A stretch of DNA of 64,000 nucleotides from Paenibacillus sp. PL91 (GTDB lineage Bacteria; Bacillota; Bacilli; Paenibacillales; Paenibacillaceae). The stretch is taken from contig NZ_JABBYG020000016.1 in NCBI RefSeq assembly GCF_012935325.2, positions 80,313-144,312 on the forward strand. Direction: 5' to 3'. The notes beneath the pieces are model-generated. The model did not search any database and was not told the origin of the DNA. It saw only the letters and a program-made list of their open reading frames with translations. A program made the translations under genes and the position numbers. Below are positions 44,748 through 53,598 of the stretch, piece after piece (within the stretch, counting starts at the first letter, position 1; every line of letters begins with the position of its first letter).

Positions 44748-47543
44748 GTGCTAGAGCAAATACTTCATGTGAAGCGAATGCGTACGCCTATGGATGAAGC
44801 GTTTTTCCGTCCTGGCCAACGTATTCGAGACGACTATCAATTTTTTCAAATTAACAAACTCTCGCTCTCTGATGAACTTGAGCCAGCAGAGATACAGCTC
44901 TATATTTATGAGCGGATAAAAGAGTTTGTAGCCTCTTTGTCGAATGCGCAGTCGCCCATTATATTCCGTCTGAAAAGTGAACGCCAGACGCGTAAAATCA
45001 CGCTCTCTATAGGGGCGGTAAAAAGAAGCGGCACTTCGATTTCAGAACGCTTTGGCGCTTATTTCCAGACGTCGGATATGAAAGAGATCGACGACCGACT
45101 GGAGCCGGTGGGTTACGAGGCTCAAGTCGTTATTACGGGTATAACTGGCAGAAACGAAACGAAATTTTTCGAATATATCGAACCCTTCGTCAGGACGGCA
45201 CGCGACAAGGATGCCTTGCTGGAAATCGTTGCAAAGCCGCTCACCAAGACGGCGATTCTGCATCAGCTGGATACGGTCATAGGCATGCGGACGGGCAATT
45301 CTATAGCGCTTACGGAGAGCAGCTCGCAAAGCTTGGCGAAATCGGAAACCTATTCGACTACGCTAGGCCAAACAAGTACTGATGGGAGCAACAGTGGTGG
45401 AGGCTTAGTTGTGGTGTCGGGAGGCCGATCGACCAGTGAAGGAATCACAAGCTCTGATTCAGACACGAAGGGCACTACCGAGACCGTAACGAAAAATAGC
45501 GAGAAAACCGATTTTCAGGCCATGGAGCTCGATAGCCTCCTTGAGAATTATATAGAAAGATTGCAGCAAGCTCTCTCCTCCGGCTTGTGGCAAACCGCCA
45601 TTTCGATCTTTTCGCGAAACCGCTCAGAGCTAGTCCAAATCGGCGAAGTATACCAATCGACGTACAGTGCCAATGCGGTTGAGCCTTATCGTCAATTTGA
45701 TTTAAACGGGGTTTATCCAACAGTAGGGTTGCTAGAGGAGAAGAGAGCGTCCCACTCGATAAATATTTTCCATGAGCATTACCGCCTGTTCTCGTTTCTT
45801 ACCGGCGAGGAGCTTGCGTATGTGTTGGATGTTCCGAAGCATGATTATAACGGTTATGAGCTGTCGCAATGTCCGAGATTTAATCAAAATCCGCCGAATC
45901 ATGCGGGTGCGCCCCTTGGATATCTCTATGACGCGGAAAAGAAAACCGACACGCTGCTGCATTTGGAGCAGGATCAGCTTGTGAAGCATATGCTCGTAGC
46001 GGGCATCACAGGCAGCGGCAAAACGAATACGATTTTTCATGTGCTTAGCACGACGAATGTGCCCTTTCTGATTATTGAGCCAGCCAAAAAGGAATACAGA
46101 GGCTTGAGCAGGAAAATTCCTGAGTTGCGCGTGTATACATTAGGGAATGAAGCGGTATCGCCGTTTCGTATCAATCCGTTTTATTTTCCTGTGAACGTCA
46201 ATATTCAGCAGCATATCGATAATTTAAAGGTTATTTTTAATGCATCCTTTACGATGTATGCTTCGATGCCGAACATACTGGAGCAATGCATCATGAATGT
46301 TTATATCAAAAAGGGCTGGAGCCTGACGACCTCGAGAAATATTTATCAACAGGATGAGCAGCAGTATGAATGGTATTTCCCGACGATCGGGGATTTGTAT
46401 GATGAGATCGACAGCTATACGAAGGAGCTTGGCTACGCTCAGGAGCAAATGCAAAATATTCGAGCGGCGCTGCTGACCCGAATCAGAAGCCTGATGGTAG
46501 GCGGCAAGGGGTATATGCTCAATACGGTTGAAACGATCGATATCGGGGAGTTGCTGGCGAGGCCGACGGTGTTGGAGCTTGAGGCAATAGCGGATGATGA
46601 CGAGAAATCGTTAGTGATTGGACTTATATCCGTCTTTATTTATGAATATGTAAGGTCGCAGGAGCTTGGCTTCACTGGCGTATTAAAGCATTTGCTCGTG
46701 TTCGAGGAAGCACACCGCATTTTTGCCAACGTAAGTCAGCAGGGCAGCCAAGAGAGCGTCAATATAAAGGGTAAAGCGGTGGAAAGTTTGAGCCATATTT
46801 TATCCGAGATTCGGGCTTATGGAGAAGGCATGATCATTGTCGATCAGGTTCCTACCAAGTTGGCGCCGGATGTTCTCAAAAATACGAATACGAAGATCAT
46901 TCATCGGATCGTGTCCAAGGATGACTGCGAGTATGTGGCTAATTCGCTCGGGCTGACGGAGGAAAAGGTTCATTTTATTAGCAAGCTCACGAATGGGGCC
47001 GCGCTCATGTTTACCGATGGCATGAGCTCGCCGGCCCATCTGCAATTGATCCATGGCAAAGAAGATGTGCGGTATATTCCCGATGAAGAAGTCAGGCTGT
47101 ACAGCCAGTCCTATAACCATTTGTTGTATAACGCCAAGCATATGCATCCGGTGACGGAAATTCTTATGCAAAATCTGTCCGCTTACGAGGATTTGTCAAA
47201 TGAAGTCAAACGCTTTTATCGTTCGCTGCTCGAAGAGCCGCTTAGGAATGTGCAAAGCCAATATGCTGCTGTAAAGAGCAATTTAATTCGCTATGCGGCA
47301 AATTACGGCTTCGATATGAATATGGATGTTGACAGCTTCGTAGCTTCTTTCGTCAAAGAAGTACTGCTCGCTCTCGTCAAAATGGATGCAACAATAAAGA
47401 AACAGGTCAATCGTCGCATCATGCTGGAGAGATACATAGAGGCTTGCTTGGAGCTCGTTGACAAGCAAGCGGACGTACATAAGAAGGAATATGCGCTGAT
47501 GGAAAATATGCAGCTAAAACTTGGGGGTATTCGCTATGCTTGA
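44748..47543 (+). CDS. HerA/DUF87-type P-loop ATPase
   Basis: A 931-residue ATPase of the HerA/FtsK/VirB4 superfamily. Walker A is GITGSGKT (419-426), Walker B is LLVFEEAH with Glu 653-654, and FGQ-like sensor regions and IIDQ-type strand IIVDQVPTK follow. The first about 400 residues contain a Ser/Thr/Gly-rich low-complexity stretch (about 190-245). Relatives form hexameric rings that move DNA or act as the motor in defence systems such as HerA-Sir2 and HerA-DUF4297. GTG 44748 is the start, preceded by AGGAAGAAGG. The next gene overlaps its stop by eight bases. Confidence 0.85.
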   Translation: MLEQILHVKRMRTPMDEAFFRPGQRIRDDYQFFQINKLSLSDELEPAEIQLYIYERIKEFVASLSNAQSPIIFRLKSERQTRKITLSIGAVKRSGTSISERFGAYFQTSDMKEIDDRLEPVGYEAQVVITGITGRNETKFFEYIEPFVRTARDKDALLEIVAKPLTKTAILHQLDTVIGMRTGNSIALTESSSQSLAKSETYSTTLGQTSTDGSNSGGGLVVVSGGRSTSEGITSSDSDTKGTTETVTKNSEKTDFQAMELDSLLENYIERLQQALSSGLWQTAISIFSRNRSELVQIGEVYQSTYSANAVEPYRQFDLNGVYPTVGLLEEKRASHSINIFHEHYRLFSFLTGEELAYVLDVPKHDYNGYELSQCPRFNQNPPNHAGAPLGYLYDAEKKTDTLLHLEQDQLVKHMLVAGITGSGKTNTIFHVLSTTNVPFLIIEPAKKEYRGLSRKIPELRVYTLGNEAVSPFRINPFYFPVNVNIQQHIDNLKVIFNASFTMYASMPNILEQCIMNVYIKKGWSLTTSRNIYQQDEQQYEWYFPTIGDLYDEIDSYTKELGYAQEQMQNIRAALLTRIRSLMVGGKGYMLNTVETIDIGELLARPTVLELEAIADDDEKSLVIGLISVFIYEYVRSQELGFTGVLKHLLVFEEAHRIFANVSQQGSQESVNIKGKAVESLSHILSEIRAYGEGMIIVDQVPTKLAPDVLKNTNTKIIHRIVSKDDCEYVANSLGLTEEKVHFISKLTNGAALMFTDGMSSPAHLQLIHGKEDVRYIPDEEVRLYSQSYNHLLYNAKHMHPVTEILMQNLSAYEDLSNEVKRFYRSLLEEPLRNVQSQYAAVKSNLIRYAANYGFDMNMDVDSFVASFVKEVLLALVKMDATIKKQVNRRIMLERYIEACLELVDKQADVHKKEYALMENMQLKLGGIRYA

Positions 47544-48309
47544 ATTTTCCGTGATAACGGAATCATTCAAAAAAGGTCTGGAAAAAGCCGAAGCGACTAA
47601 AGACTGGACGGAGTTCGAGAAGCTGGAGCCGATGGGAGACACTGATGCTTATCTAAACGAAATGCCGAAGGAAGAGCAGACCGTACTTGATGCAAGCGAG
47701 CTGTATATGGCGGATGACATCGGATTGCAGGCGAAGACGGCTGAGTATGGCGACCCTTCCCATATTCGCGGAATTAGAAGCGAGAATGAAAAGGTGGACG
47801 TCGTCTTGTCGAAGCAGGAGGAAGTGCTGCAAGGCCCAGCTTCCGACCTCAGTATGCAGCGTGCTTATGAGACCTTGGAGCGGTACAAGGGAACCATCTT
47901 CGAGTATGAATTAAAGGATACAATGAAAACCAGCTTCGAGAAGATTGAAGACAAGCAGCAAATCGTACCGACGGAGTACGGAGAGACCAAACCGGACATT
48001 ATAGCCAGGGGAGCGACAGAGGACCTAAAGATAGGAACGCTTGAGATCAAGCAAGGAGAGGATCTGTTTGTTGAAGCGAAATGCGGGTCTTCCGACTATA
48101 TTCGCAGCGAGATGGGACATGTGCTGAAACAGGTAGAAGGGCATGACGGCAATTCTTTAGTCGTCGTGACGAAGGATTATTTGGAGCTTAGTCCGGAAAT
48201 TCGCGCAGGATTCGAGCAAAGATTGACGGAGAAGGGCAGCCACATCTATGTAGCAGATATCAAGTCTACGGATATCAGCATCGGTCTTAGAAACAGTCTT
48301 AATCTGTAA
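47536..48309 (+). CDS. Protein with PD-(D/E)XK nuclease-like motifs
   Basis: A 257-residue protein. The C-terminal half (about 130-257) contains TKPDIIARG (Asp154), then LFVEAKCGSS (Glu180, Lys182) and HVLKQVEGH, a spacing that fits the PD-(D/E)XK nuclease core with its following helix. The N-terminal half is acidic and helical. There is no signal peptide. ATG 47536 overlaps the HerA stop, so both are translationally coupled; HerA-type motors are often paired with nucleases of this fold. The assignment rests on motif spacing only. Confidence 0.5.
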   Translation: MLEFSVITESFKKGLEKAEATKDWTEFEKLEPMGDTDAYLNEMPKEEQTVLDASELYMADDIGLQAKTAEYGDPSHIRGIRSENEKVDVVLSKQEEVLQGPASDLSMQRAYETLERYKGTIFEYELKDTMKTSFEKIEDKQQIVPTEYGETKPDIIARGATEDLKIGTLEIKQGEDLFVEAKCGSSDYIRSEMGHVLKQVEGHDGNSLVVVTKDYLELSPEIRAGFEQRLTEKGSHIYVADIKSTDISIGLRNSLNL

Positions 48310-48326
48310 GGAAAGGAGGATGGAGA

Positions 48327-48749
48327 ATGAGACAAGCATATTATGGCGTAAACTCGACGTTCTTCGACGGTCAGGCAAATGAGATTGCGCGATTTAATGA
48401 ATTGACACGGAAGCTATTCAAAACAGGGTTAGAGAAAGAGCAGGAGCTTGCCCTCATGAGTGAACGGGAAGCGTTAAAGGGAGCGATACAAAGTCAGCTT
48501 TCGGATCATGGGACGCTTCTTGGTTTTTTGTCGCTTGAGCAGATCGAAGAGGTGGAAGCAGCCGTCCAGTCGTTGCCGAACGATGACAATAAGATGCTAC
48601 TTGGATCAAATCGTATTCCATATGCCCGGCTGGAGGAGGCAATCGGCGCGTTGGCGGCGGTTGAGCAAACTGAGCCTGTGGCCAATCTTATTTTTTTCTT
48701 GGAAAGGGCCAAACAAAACAAACAACATGTTATTGTTTGGATGATGTAG
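48327..48749 (+). CDS. Unknown protein of the GTPase-HerA operon
   Basis: A 140-residue soluble protein, mostly helical, starting MRQAYYGVNSTFFDGQANEI. No family, motif or membrane segment is recognised. AAAGGAGG precedes it at a good distance. It lies 17 bases behind the nuclease-like gene and 8 before the last gene, so it belongs to the operon. Possibly a small adaptor or regulatory subunit. Confidence 0.6.
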   Translation: MRQAYYGVNSTFFDGQANEIARFNELTRKLFKTGLEKEQELALMSEREALKGAIQSQLSDHGTLLGFLSLEQIEEVEAAVQSLPNDDNKMLLGSNRIPYARLEEAIGALAAVEQTEPVANLIFFLERAKQNKQHVIVWMM

Positions 48750-48757
48750 GTGATTAA

Positions 48758-49696
48758 ATGGATTTTCAACAAATTGGCAACATGGTGGAAAAATATTTGG
48801 AGAAGCAGCAGTCCAGTATGTTGGCGAATCCGCATCGGATTAATTTGACTATTAAGAAGCTCGAGCAATATACAAGTATTTTTCACAATGATTTAAAGGA
48901 TCGGTTGCAGCTGGAACAACGAGAACCTAATCCCGGTATCGAACTGGCTGTGCGGAAGCCCGCTTTTAGCGAGGTGCAAACCGAACAATCCTATGATCCC
49001 AGCAGGATCAGATATAAGCTGTTTAAGGTTTCGGATCAGTTGATCAATGAGTACCGAAAGCTTCATTCTTATCAAAACCAATGGATCCCGAGAGATAAAG
49101 CGATCAGTACGTTTAAATCAAATATTATAGATATCTATACACGAGAAATTGATTTTCCTAACCGGCAGGGAACCCTGCTTGACCGGATCAAGGACGACAT
49201 TAATAGATGTCTGGCTTTGGAATTGTACGATAAGGAGCTCGAACGTTTATTTAGTGAGATATACAGCGAAAATGTTATACGCGAGCTCGAGGAGATGTCG
49301 GTACCTAAATCACCTCAGATTATCAGCCGTATAATTAAGGAATATAGGGAGTATTTTTCGGCCTGTTTAAACAAGTACGAACGATATTGTAAGGAGAAGC
49401 CATCCGATTCGGAGCTACTACCATTGAATCCGGAGCAAATGCCTCAGCCGGAGCAGCTATCCAAACTGGAGCAGCTCCCCACTGAGACTGCTCCGGCTAT
49501 TGCCGGTACGTTGGATGACTTCTTCGCTTTGCAGGAAAGTGCATATTTGGAGCAAAGGCAAAAGCGCGAGCAAGCGGAGAAGGATATTGAAGCAATTACG
49601 GTTGAGTTTAAAGACGGGAATAAAAAAACGCTAACTTTCAATTTGTTGCCTCTCGAAATGCAAACAGTATTAATAGAAGCTTTAAAAAAGGAATAA
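48758..49696 (+). CDS. Unknown helical protein, last gene of the GTPase-HerA operon
   Basis: A 312-residue protein with no recognised family. Residues 1-215 are helical and charged; residues about 225-245 are a repetitive Pro/Glu/Gln/Leu linker (repeated PEQ and LEQL); the last about 60 residues form a coiled coil then a small beta-like tail with TVEFKDGNKKTLTFNLLP. It could act as a binding partner linking the motor with other components. A terminator-like hairpin follows about 140 bases after the stop. Confidence 0.6.
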   Translation: MDFQQIGNMVEKYLEKQQSSMLANPHRINLTIKKLEQYTSIFHNDLKDRLQLEQREPNPGIELAVRKPAFSEVQTEQSYDPSRIRYKLFKVSDQLINEYRKLHSYQNQWIPRDKAISTFKSNIIDIYTREIDFPNRQGTLLDRIKDDINRCLALELYDKELERLFSEIYSENVIRELEEMSVPKSPQIISRIIKEYREYFSACLNKYERYCKEKPSDSELLPLNPEQMPQPEQLSKLEQLPTETAPAIAGTLDDFFALQESAYLEQRQKREQAEKDIEAITVEFKDGNKKTLTFNLLPLEMQTVLIEALKKE

Positions 49697-49838
49697 TAAG
49701 CAGGTAAGAAAAAATGCAAGTCAGAAGGAAGAGTCAACTGTGACCTGCTAGAGTGGAACGTTGTAGATAGTATTAACGGGCAGAAGCCTCTTTTATTGTT
49801 ATTATTGTCCTTGTGCTAGATACTAATTCACTTAACAC

Positions 49839-49890
49839 AAAGAGACCTACCATGCATGCAATGCACCTGTGGAAGGTCTCTTTATTTTTA
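49839..49890. terminator. Terminator between the GTPase-HerA operon and the ArsR gene
   Basis: AAAGAGACCT (49839-49848) pairs with AGGTCTCTTT (49874-49883), with inner pairing around CATGCATGCAATG, then ATTTTTAT. It can work in both directions. Its outer arms resemble the repeated hairpins at 10173 and 56069 but its core differs. Confidence 0.75.
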
Positions 49891-49893
49891 TGA

Positions 49894-50811
49894 CTAAGCC
49901 CTATCAACCTCATCATATATAATTCTAGCGATGAGATCCTGCTTATAGTTGCCGAAGGTTTGCCCGTAAATGGTAAGGCCGCCAACGTTGCCCGTTTCTG
50001 CTACGCCAATCTTAAATTTGATGTCTGTATGTTCATTCAGCTGGATATCGGCAATCGTAACATTCGATATGAGGCATCCGTCGATGAAGGAGCCGTTCTC
50101 GTTGATGCGCACCAGCTTGATCAAGCCAAATTGATTTAAGTGGGGCGGCCACCACTCTGGATTGTACGTTCCTCGCTCCAGGCCGAAATCACCTGGGGAT
50201 GTCCACATGCCGATGTCAACTCCATTTACGCTGAACACGATATCGGATGGGTAGTCGTTATTAAAGCTAGGTGCCTCGGAGCCGATTTCCAAAATAAATT
50301 GCAGCTCGCTGAAGCGTTGATTGGATTTCAGGTAATTTGGAATTCGGTATTCCAGATATCCTTTGCTCAGCCAAACGATTCCGGCATTGATATGCTCAGG
50401 ATCAGCAAAATAGCGAGGATTGTCGAATTCTCCGACAATGCTGTCTTTGGTAGCTAATCCGCAGGTGGGCTCGGCATGATAGTCGCAATAGTGGCCTACT
50501 CTTATTTCTACTTCATACACATTTTGCTTGCCTTTGCTCCGTAATTCGACAGATAGCAGATCCTCGTTCAAATAACATATTTTTTGACGGCCATGGCGGC
50601 CGACCGCTGTCGTGATATCAATTAAGCCGCTTTCCTCGAGCTTCTTAATATGCATCGTAATCGCCCCGTTGGTAAGCCCGAGCTTCTCGGCGATCTCGTT
50701 TAAATTCAAACTATCGTGCTTGGTCAGCAGTTCTAGTATTTCGATTCTGATTTCCGAACTCAGTGCTTTAAAGATGCTTAAACCTGAACGGAGCTCTTTG
50801 ATATGGATCAA
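49894..50811 (-). CDS. ArsR-type regulator with C-terminal sensor domain
   Basis: A 305-residue protein. The N-terminal winged helix (about residues 8-80) has FKALSSEIRIEILELLTKHD, LNEIAEKLGLTNGAITMHIK and KLEESGLI, as in ArsR. The about 210 following residues are beta-rich with several Trp and may sense a sugar; I do not recognise the domain. It is divergent from an arabinoside transport and GH51 operon, so it probably regulates that operon and itself. Confidence 0.8.
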   Translation of the reverse strand: MIHIKELRSGLSIFKALSSEIRIEILELLTKHDSLNLNEIAEKLGLTNGAITMHIKKLEESGLIDITTAVGRHGRQKICYLNEDLLSVELRSKGKQNVYEVEIRVGHYCDYHAEPTCGLATKDSIVGEFDNPRYFADPEHINAGIVWLSKGYLEYRIPNYLKSNQRFSELQFILEIGSEAPSFNNDYPSDIVFSVNGVDIGMWTSPGDFGLERGTYNPEWWPPHLNQFGLIKLVRINENGSFIDGCLISNVTIADIQLNEHTDIKFKIGVAETGNVGGLTIYGQTFGNYKQDLIARIIYDEVDRA

Positions 50812-51213
50812 TGTATGTAGTCGCCCCTCTCCTAACGTTTAATTGGTTTAACTTATTATAAATCAAAAGATAACGAATGAGAAGGGATAGGTTTTTTATG
50901 TAAAAACAGGGTGAAAAGACAGCGAAAAGCAGTGTTTTGCTAAGTTCATTCATTCAATTTGAAAAAACTGCACATCGTAGAGCAAATAGAAATTTAACTT
51001 GGTTTAGTAAAGTCTAAAATAAAATAATAAAGTAAACGCATACATTTTGTGATTGACAAACAAAACAGTCCTCATTATGATGGGAATATCAAACAGTTTA
51101 GGTTTATATAAAATAAATATACAAAAGTCTAAAACAAACTTGATTTACCCAGTATCGGCATTGATCCCAAAGGGATTAAGCATAGAAGCATACTTATTTA
51201 AGGGGGAATACAA
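50812..51213 (+). other. Divergent regulatory region
   Basis: A 400-base AT-rich gap with no gene. The right half holds the arabinoside promoter and likely operators; the left half should hold the ArsR promoter, where GTTTAATTGGTTTAACTTA (from 50838) repeats the GTTTAA half-site. Confidence 0.5.
51008..51140 (+). promoter_or_regulatory. Promoter and likely operators of the arabinoside operon
   Basis: TTGACA (51053-51058), a 17-base spacer and TATGAT (51076-51081) are a strong sigma-A promoter. GTTTAG and its complement CTAAA recur on both sides (GTTTAGTAAAGTCTAAA at about 51003, CAGTTTAGGTTTA at 51091, AGTCTAAAACAAACT at 51126), which suggests several binding sites for the divergent ArsR-type protein. 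AGTAAACGCATACA at 51031 is a weak cre match. Confidence 0.6.
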
Positions 51214-52542
51214 GTGAAAAAGCATTTGTTAGTCATGCTCTCTTTTCTAGTCTTGTTTACTGTTGTTCTGACTGCTTGCTCTGGTAATAACGGCGGCAAT
51301 AAGAACAGCACAACGAACAAGGAAGAAACCGCAACGAACGGTGCAAAAACGACGAAAATTGAATTCTGGACGTTTAACGAGCTGCATCAAAAGTTTTATG
51401 AGGATATGGCAAAACGTTGGAATGAGGCAAACCCGGAGCAACAGATTCAGTTAGTCGCAAACACTTTCCCTTATGATGACATGCACAACAAGCTTTTGGT
51501 AGCGCTTCAATCTGGAACAGGCGCACCGGATATGGCAGATATTGAGCTGAATAAATTCCCCAATTTCCTAAAAGGAGAACCACAGCTTCTTCCGCTTAAT
51601 GATGTGATTGAGCCTGAGATTAATAATCTAGTGAAATCAAGGCTGGATATTTATTCGAAAGACGGCAATTATTATGGCATCGACTTCCATGTCGGAGCTG
51701 CCGTAATCTACTACAACAAAGAGATTCTCGATAAGGCGGGCGTTAATCCAGATAATATTAAGACGTGGGCTGATTATGAAGCAGCCGGCAAGCAAGTACT
51801 GGATAAAACCGGCATTCCGATGGCTACACTCGAAAGCGGAGATTTGTGGTCGCTATGGCCTCAGGTAGCGCAAGTACCCGGAAATGACGATATCCAAACA
51901 GCGGATGGAAAGCTTAATATTACAAGCCCGATTGTAGCAGAACCGCTCAAATGGCAGCAGAATCTAGTTAAACAAGGCATTGCTATTGCCGCACCTGGGA
52001 CGGGACATCACAGCGAGGAATATTATGGTTTAATGAACAGCGGCGGCGCTGCCTCCCTTTGGATGCCAATGTGGTATATGGGACGGTTCACCGATTATAT
52101 GCCCGATCTGAAAGGCAAGATTGTCATTAAGCCTATGCCTGCATGGGCAGAAGGGCAGCCACGATCGGCAGGTATGGGCGGCACGGGCACAGCTATAACG
52201 AAAACGACCAAGAATGCCGAATTAGCCAAAGCATTCCTTGCTTTCGCCAAGATCAGCAAAGAAGGCAATATTCAAATTTGGAAGCAGCTTGGATTTGACC
52301 CGCTCCGTTCGGACGTATGGACTGATCCTGCGCTGAGCGAGCCGAATAAATTTACGGAGTATTTTGGAGACGACATCTTCAATGTGCTGACTGATATCAA
52401 GGGCGAGATTGAAGGCGTGAACATTAATGAGAATACGCCGACGATTTCCGATACTTTCAAAACTTCAATTCTAGTGCGTACTTTGCTCGACAACGAGGAC
52501 GTTGATAAAGTGCTGAAAGAAGCAGCCGCACAGCTAAAATAA
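51214..52542 (+). CDS. Sugar ABC transporter substrate-binding lipoprotein (arabinoside operon)
   Basis: A 442-residue family 1 solute-binding protein with a basic start, hydrophobic segment, lipobox LTACSG and an Asn/Thr-rich linker. Typical motifs are FWTFNELHQKFYEDMAKRWN and GTGAPDMADIELNKFPNF. The start is GTG with GGGGGAA before it. It is the first gene of an operon ending in a GH51 arabinofuranosidase, so its ligand is probably an arabino-oligosaccharide. A hairpin follows. Confidence 0.92.
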   Translation: MKKHLLVMLSFLVLFTVVLTACSGNNGGNKNSTTNKEETATNGAKTTKIEFWTFNELHQKFYEDMAKRWNEANPEQQIQLVANTFPYDDMHNKLLVALQSGTGAPDMADIELNKFPNFLKGEPQLLPLNDVIEPEINNLVKSRLDIYSKDGNYYGIDFHVGAAVIYYNKEILDKAGVNPDNIKTWADYEAAGKQVLDKTGIPMATLESGDLWSLWPQVAQVPGNDDIQTADGKLNITSPIVAEPLKWQQNLVKQGIAIAAPGTGHHSEEYYGLMNSGGAASLWMPMWYMGRFTDYMPDLKGKIVIKPMPAWAEGQPRSAGMGGTGTAITKTTKNAELAKAFLAFAKISKEGNIQIWKQLGFDPLRSDVWTDPALSEPNKFTEYFGDDIFNVLTDIKGEIEGVNINENTPTISDTFKTSILVRTLLDNEDVDKVLKEAAAQLK

Positions 52543-52555
52543 TAGAATGATAAAG

Positions 52556-52592
52556 TATCACTAGCTCCGCGAGGGCTAGTGATACTGTTTAT
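52556..52592 (+). terminator. Intra-operon hairpin after the binding-protein gene
   Basis: TATCACTAGC and GCTAGTGATA form a perfect ten-base stem around about nine bases, with CTGTTTAT following. It resembles in position the hairpin at 28324-28356 and probably gives excess of binding protein over permeases. Confidence 0.65.
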
Positions 52593-52653
52593 TCGAAATC
52601 TATGCTGCGAAACTAGCTTTAGCTATTTACGCTTGGCAGGGAGGAAGGGTTTT

Positions 52654-53595
52654 ATGGCAAAAGGCTCGCCAGAGGCATTAAAGGCAGCGGAAACTTCGAA
52701 AGCTTCCGCCGGCTCCAGCATTTTGTATTCACAAAAAATTGCTCCTTACTTTTTCGTATTGCCTTTCTTAATCTCATTTGCCGTTTTCTTTGCCTATCCG
52801 GTTATTTCGGCTATCGTGATGAGCTTTCAGGAGGTTCTTCCCGGGCAGGTGGCGTTTATCGGGGTCGAGAACTATAAGGATTTATGGAATCCGACGTTTC
52901 TCAAAGCGATCGTCAACAGCAGTAAATATACGATATTCTCTTTATGTATTCTGATCCCTATTCCTCTTATATTGGCTGTCTTCCTGAATGCGAAGGTGAT
53001 GTTTGCCAAAAACTTCTTTCGTTCCACGCTATTCATCCCTGCGTTAACTTCCGTTGTTGTAGCAGGGACCATATTTCGATTAGCTTTCGGAGAACTGGAA
53101 GGCTCACTCATGAATACAATTGTCACCTCGCTTGGCTTTGAGAAGCAGCGCTGGCTTGGCAAGGAGCATTTGGCGATGCTTACGCTAATAACGCTAGCGG
53201 CTTGGCGATGGATTGGCATTAACCTGCTCTATTTTATGGCTGGACTCCAAAATATCCCGAAGGAATTATATGAATCTGCGGAAATTGACGGCGCTTCGAC
53301 TTGGAATAAATTTTTGAAAATCACAATGCCTTTGCTGAAGCCGATTACGATCTATGTGTTCACGATAAGCATTTACGGCGGTTATTCCATGTTCACAGAA
53401 AGCTACATGCTGTGGAACGGCAACCGTTCACCAAACGATATCGGATTGACGATTGTCGGATATTTATACCGAAATGGGCTAGAACAGAATAATTTGGGTC
53501 TTGGCTCGGCGGTTGGTATCGTGCTGCTTGTTCTCACCTTTATCATCACAATCAGCCAGCTTAAACTATTCGGAATGTTCAAGAAGGAGGAGTAG
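52654..53595 (+). CDS. Sugar ABC transporter permease (MalF/UgpA-like)
   Basis: A 313-residue permease with six membrane helices and the EAA loop LYESAEIDGASTWNKFLKIT near residue 206. ATG 52654 with GGGAGGAAGGG before it is chosen; the longer frame from 52579 has no ribosome site. It pairs with the next gene. Confidence 0.93.
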   Translation: MAKGSPEALKAAETSKASAGSSILYSQKIAPYFFVLPFLISFAVFFAYPVISAIVMSFQEVLPGQVAFIGVENYKDLWNPTFLKAIVNSSKYTIFSLCILIPIPLILAVFLNAKVMFAKNFFRSTLFIPALTSVVVAGTIFRLAFGELEGSLMNTIVTSLGFEKQRWLGKEHLAMLTLITLAAWRWIGINLLYFMAGLQNIPKELYESAEIDGASTWNKFLKITMPLLKPITIYVFTISIYGGYSMFTESYMLWNGNRSPNDIGLTIVGYLYRNGLEQNNLGLGSAVGIVLLVLTFIITISQLKLFGMFKKEE

Positions 53596-53598
53596 AGG

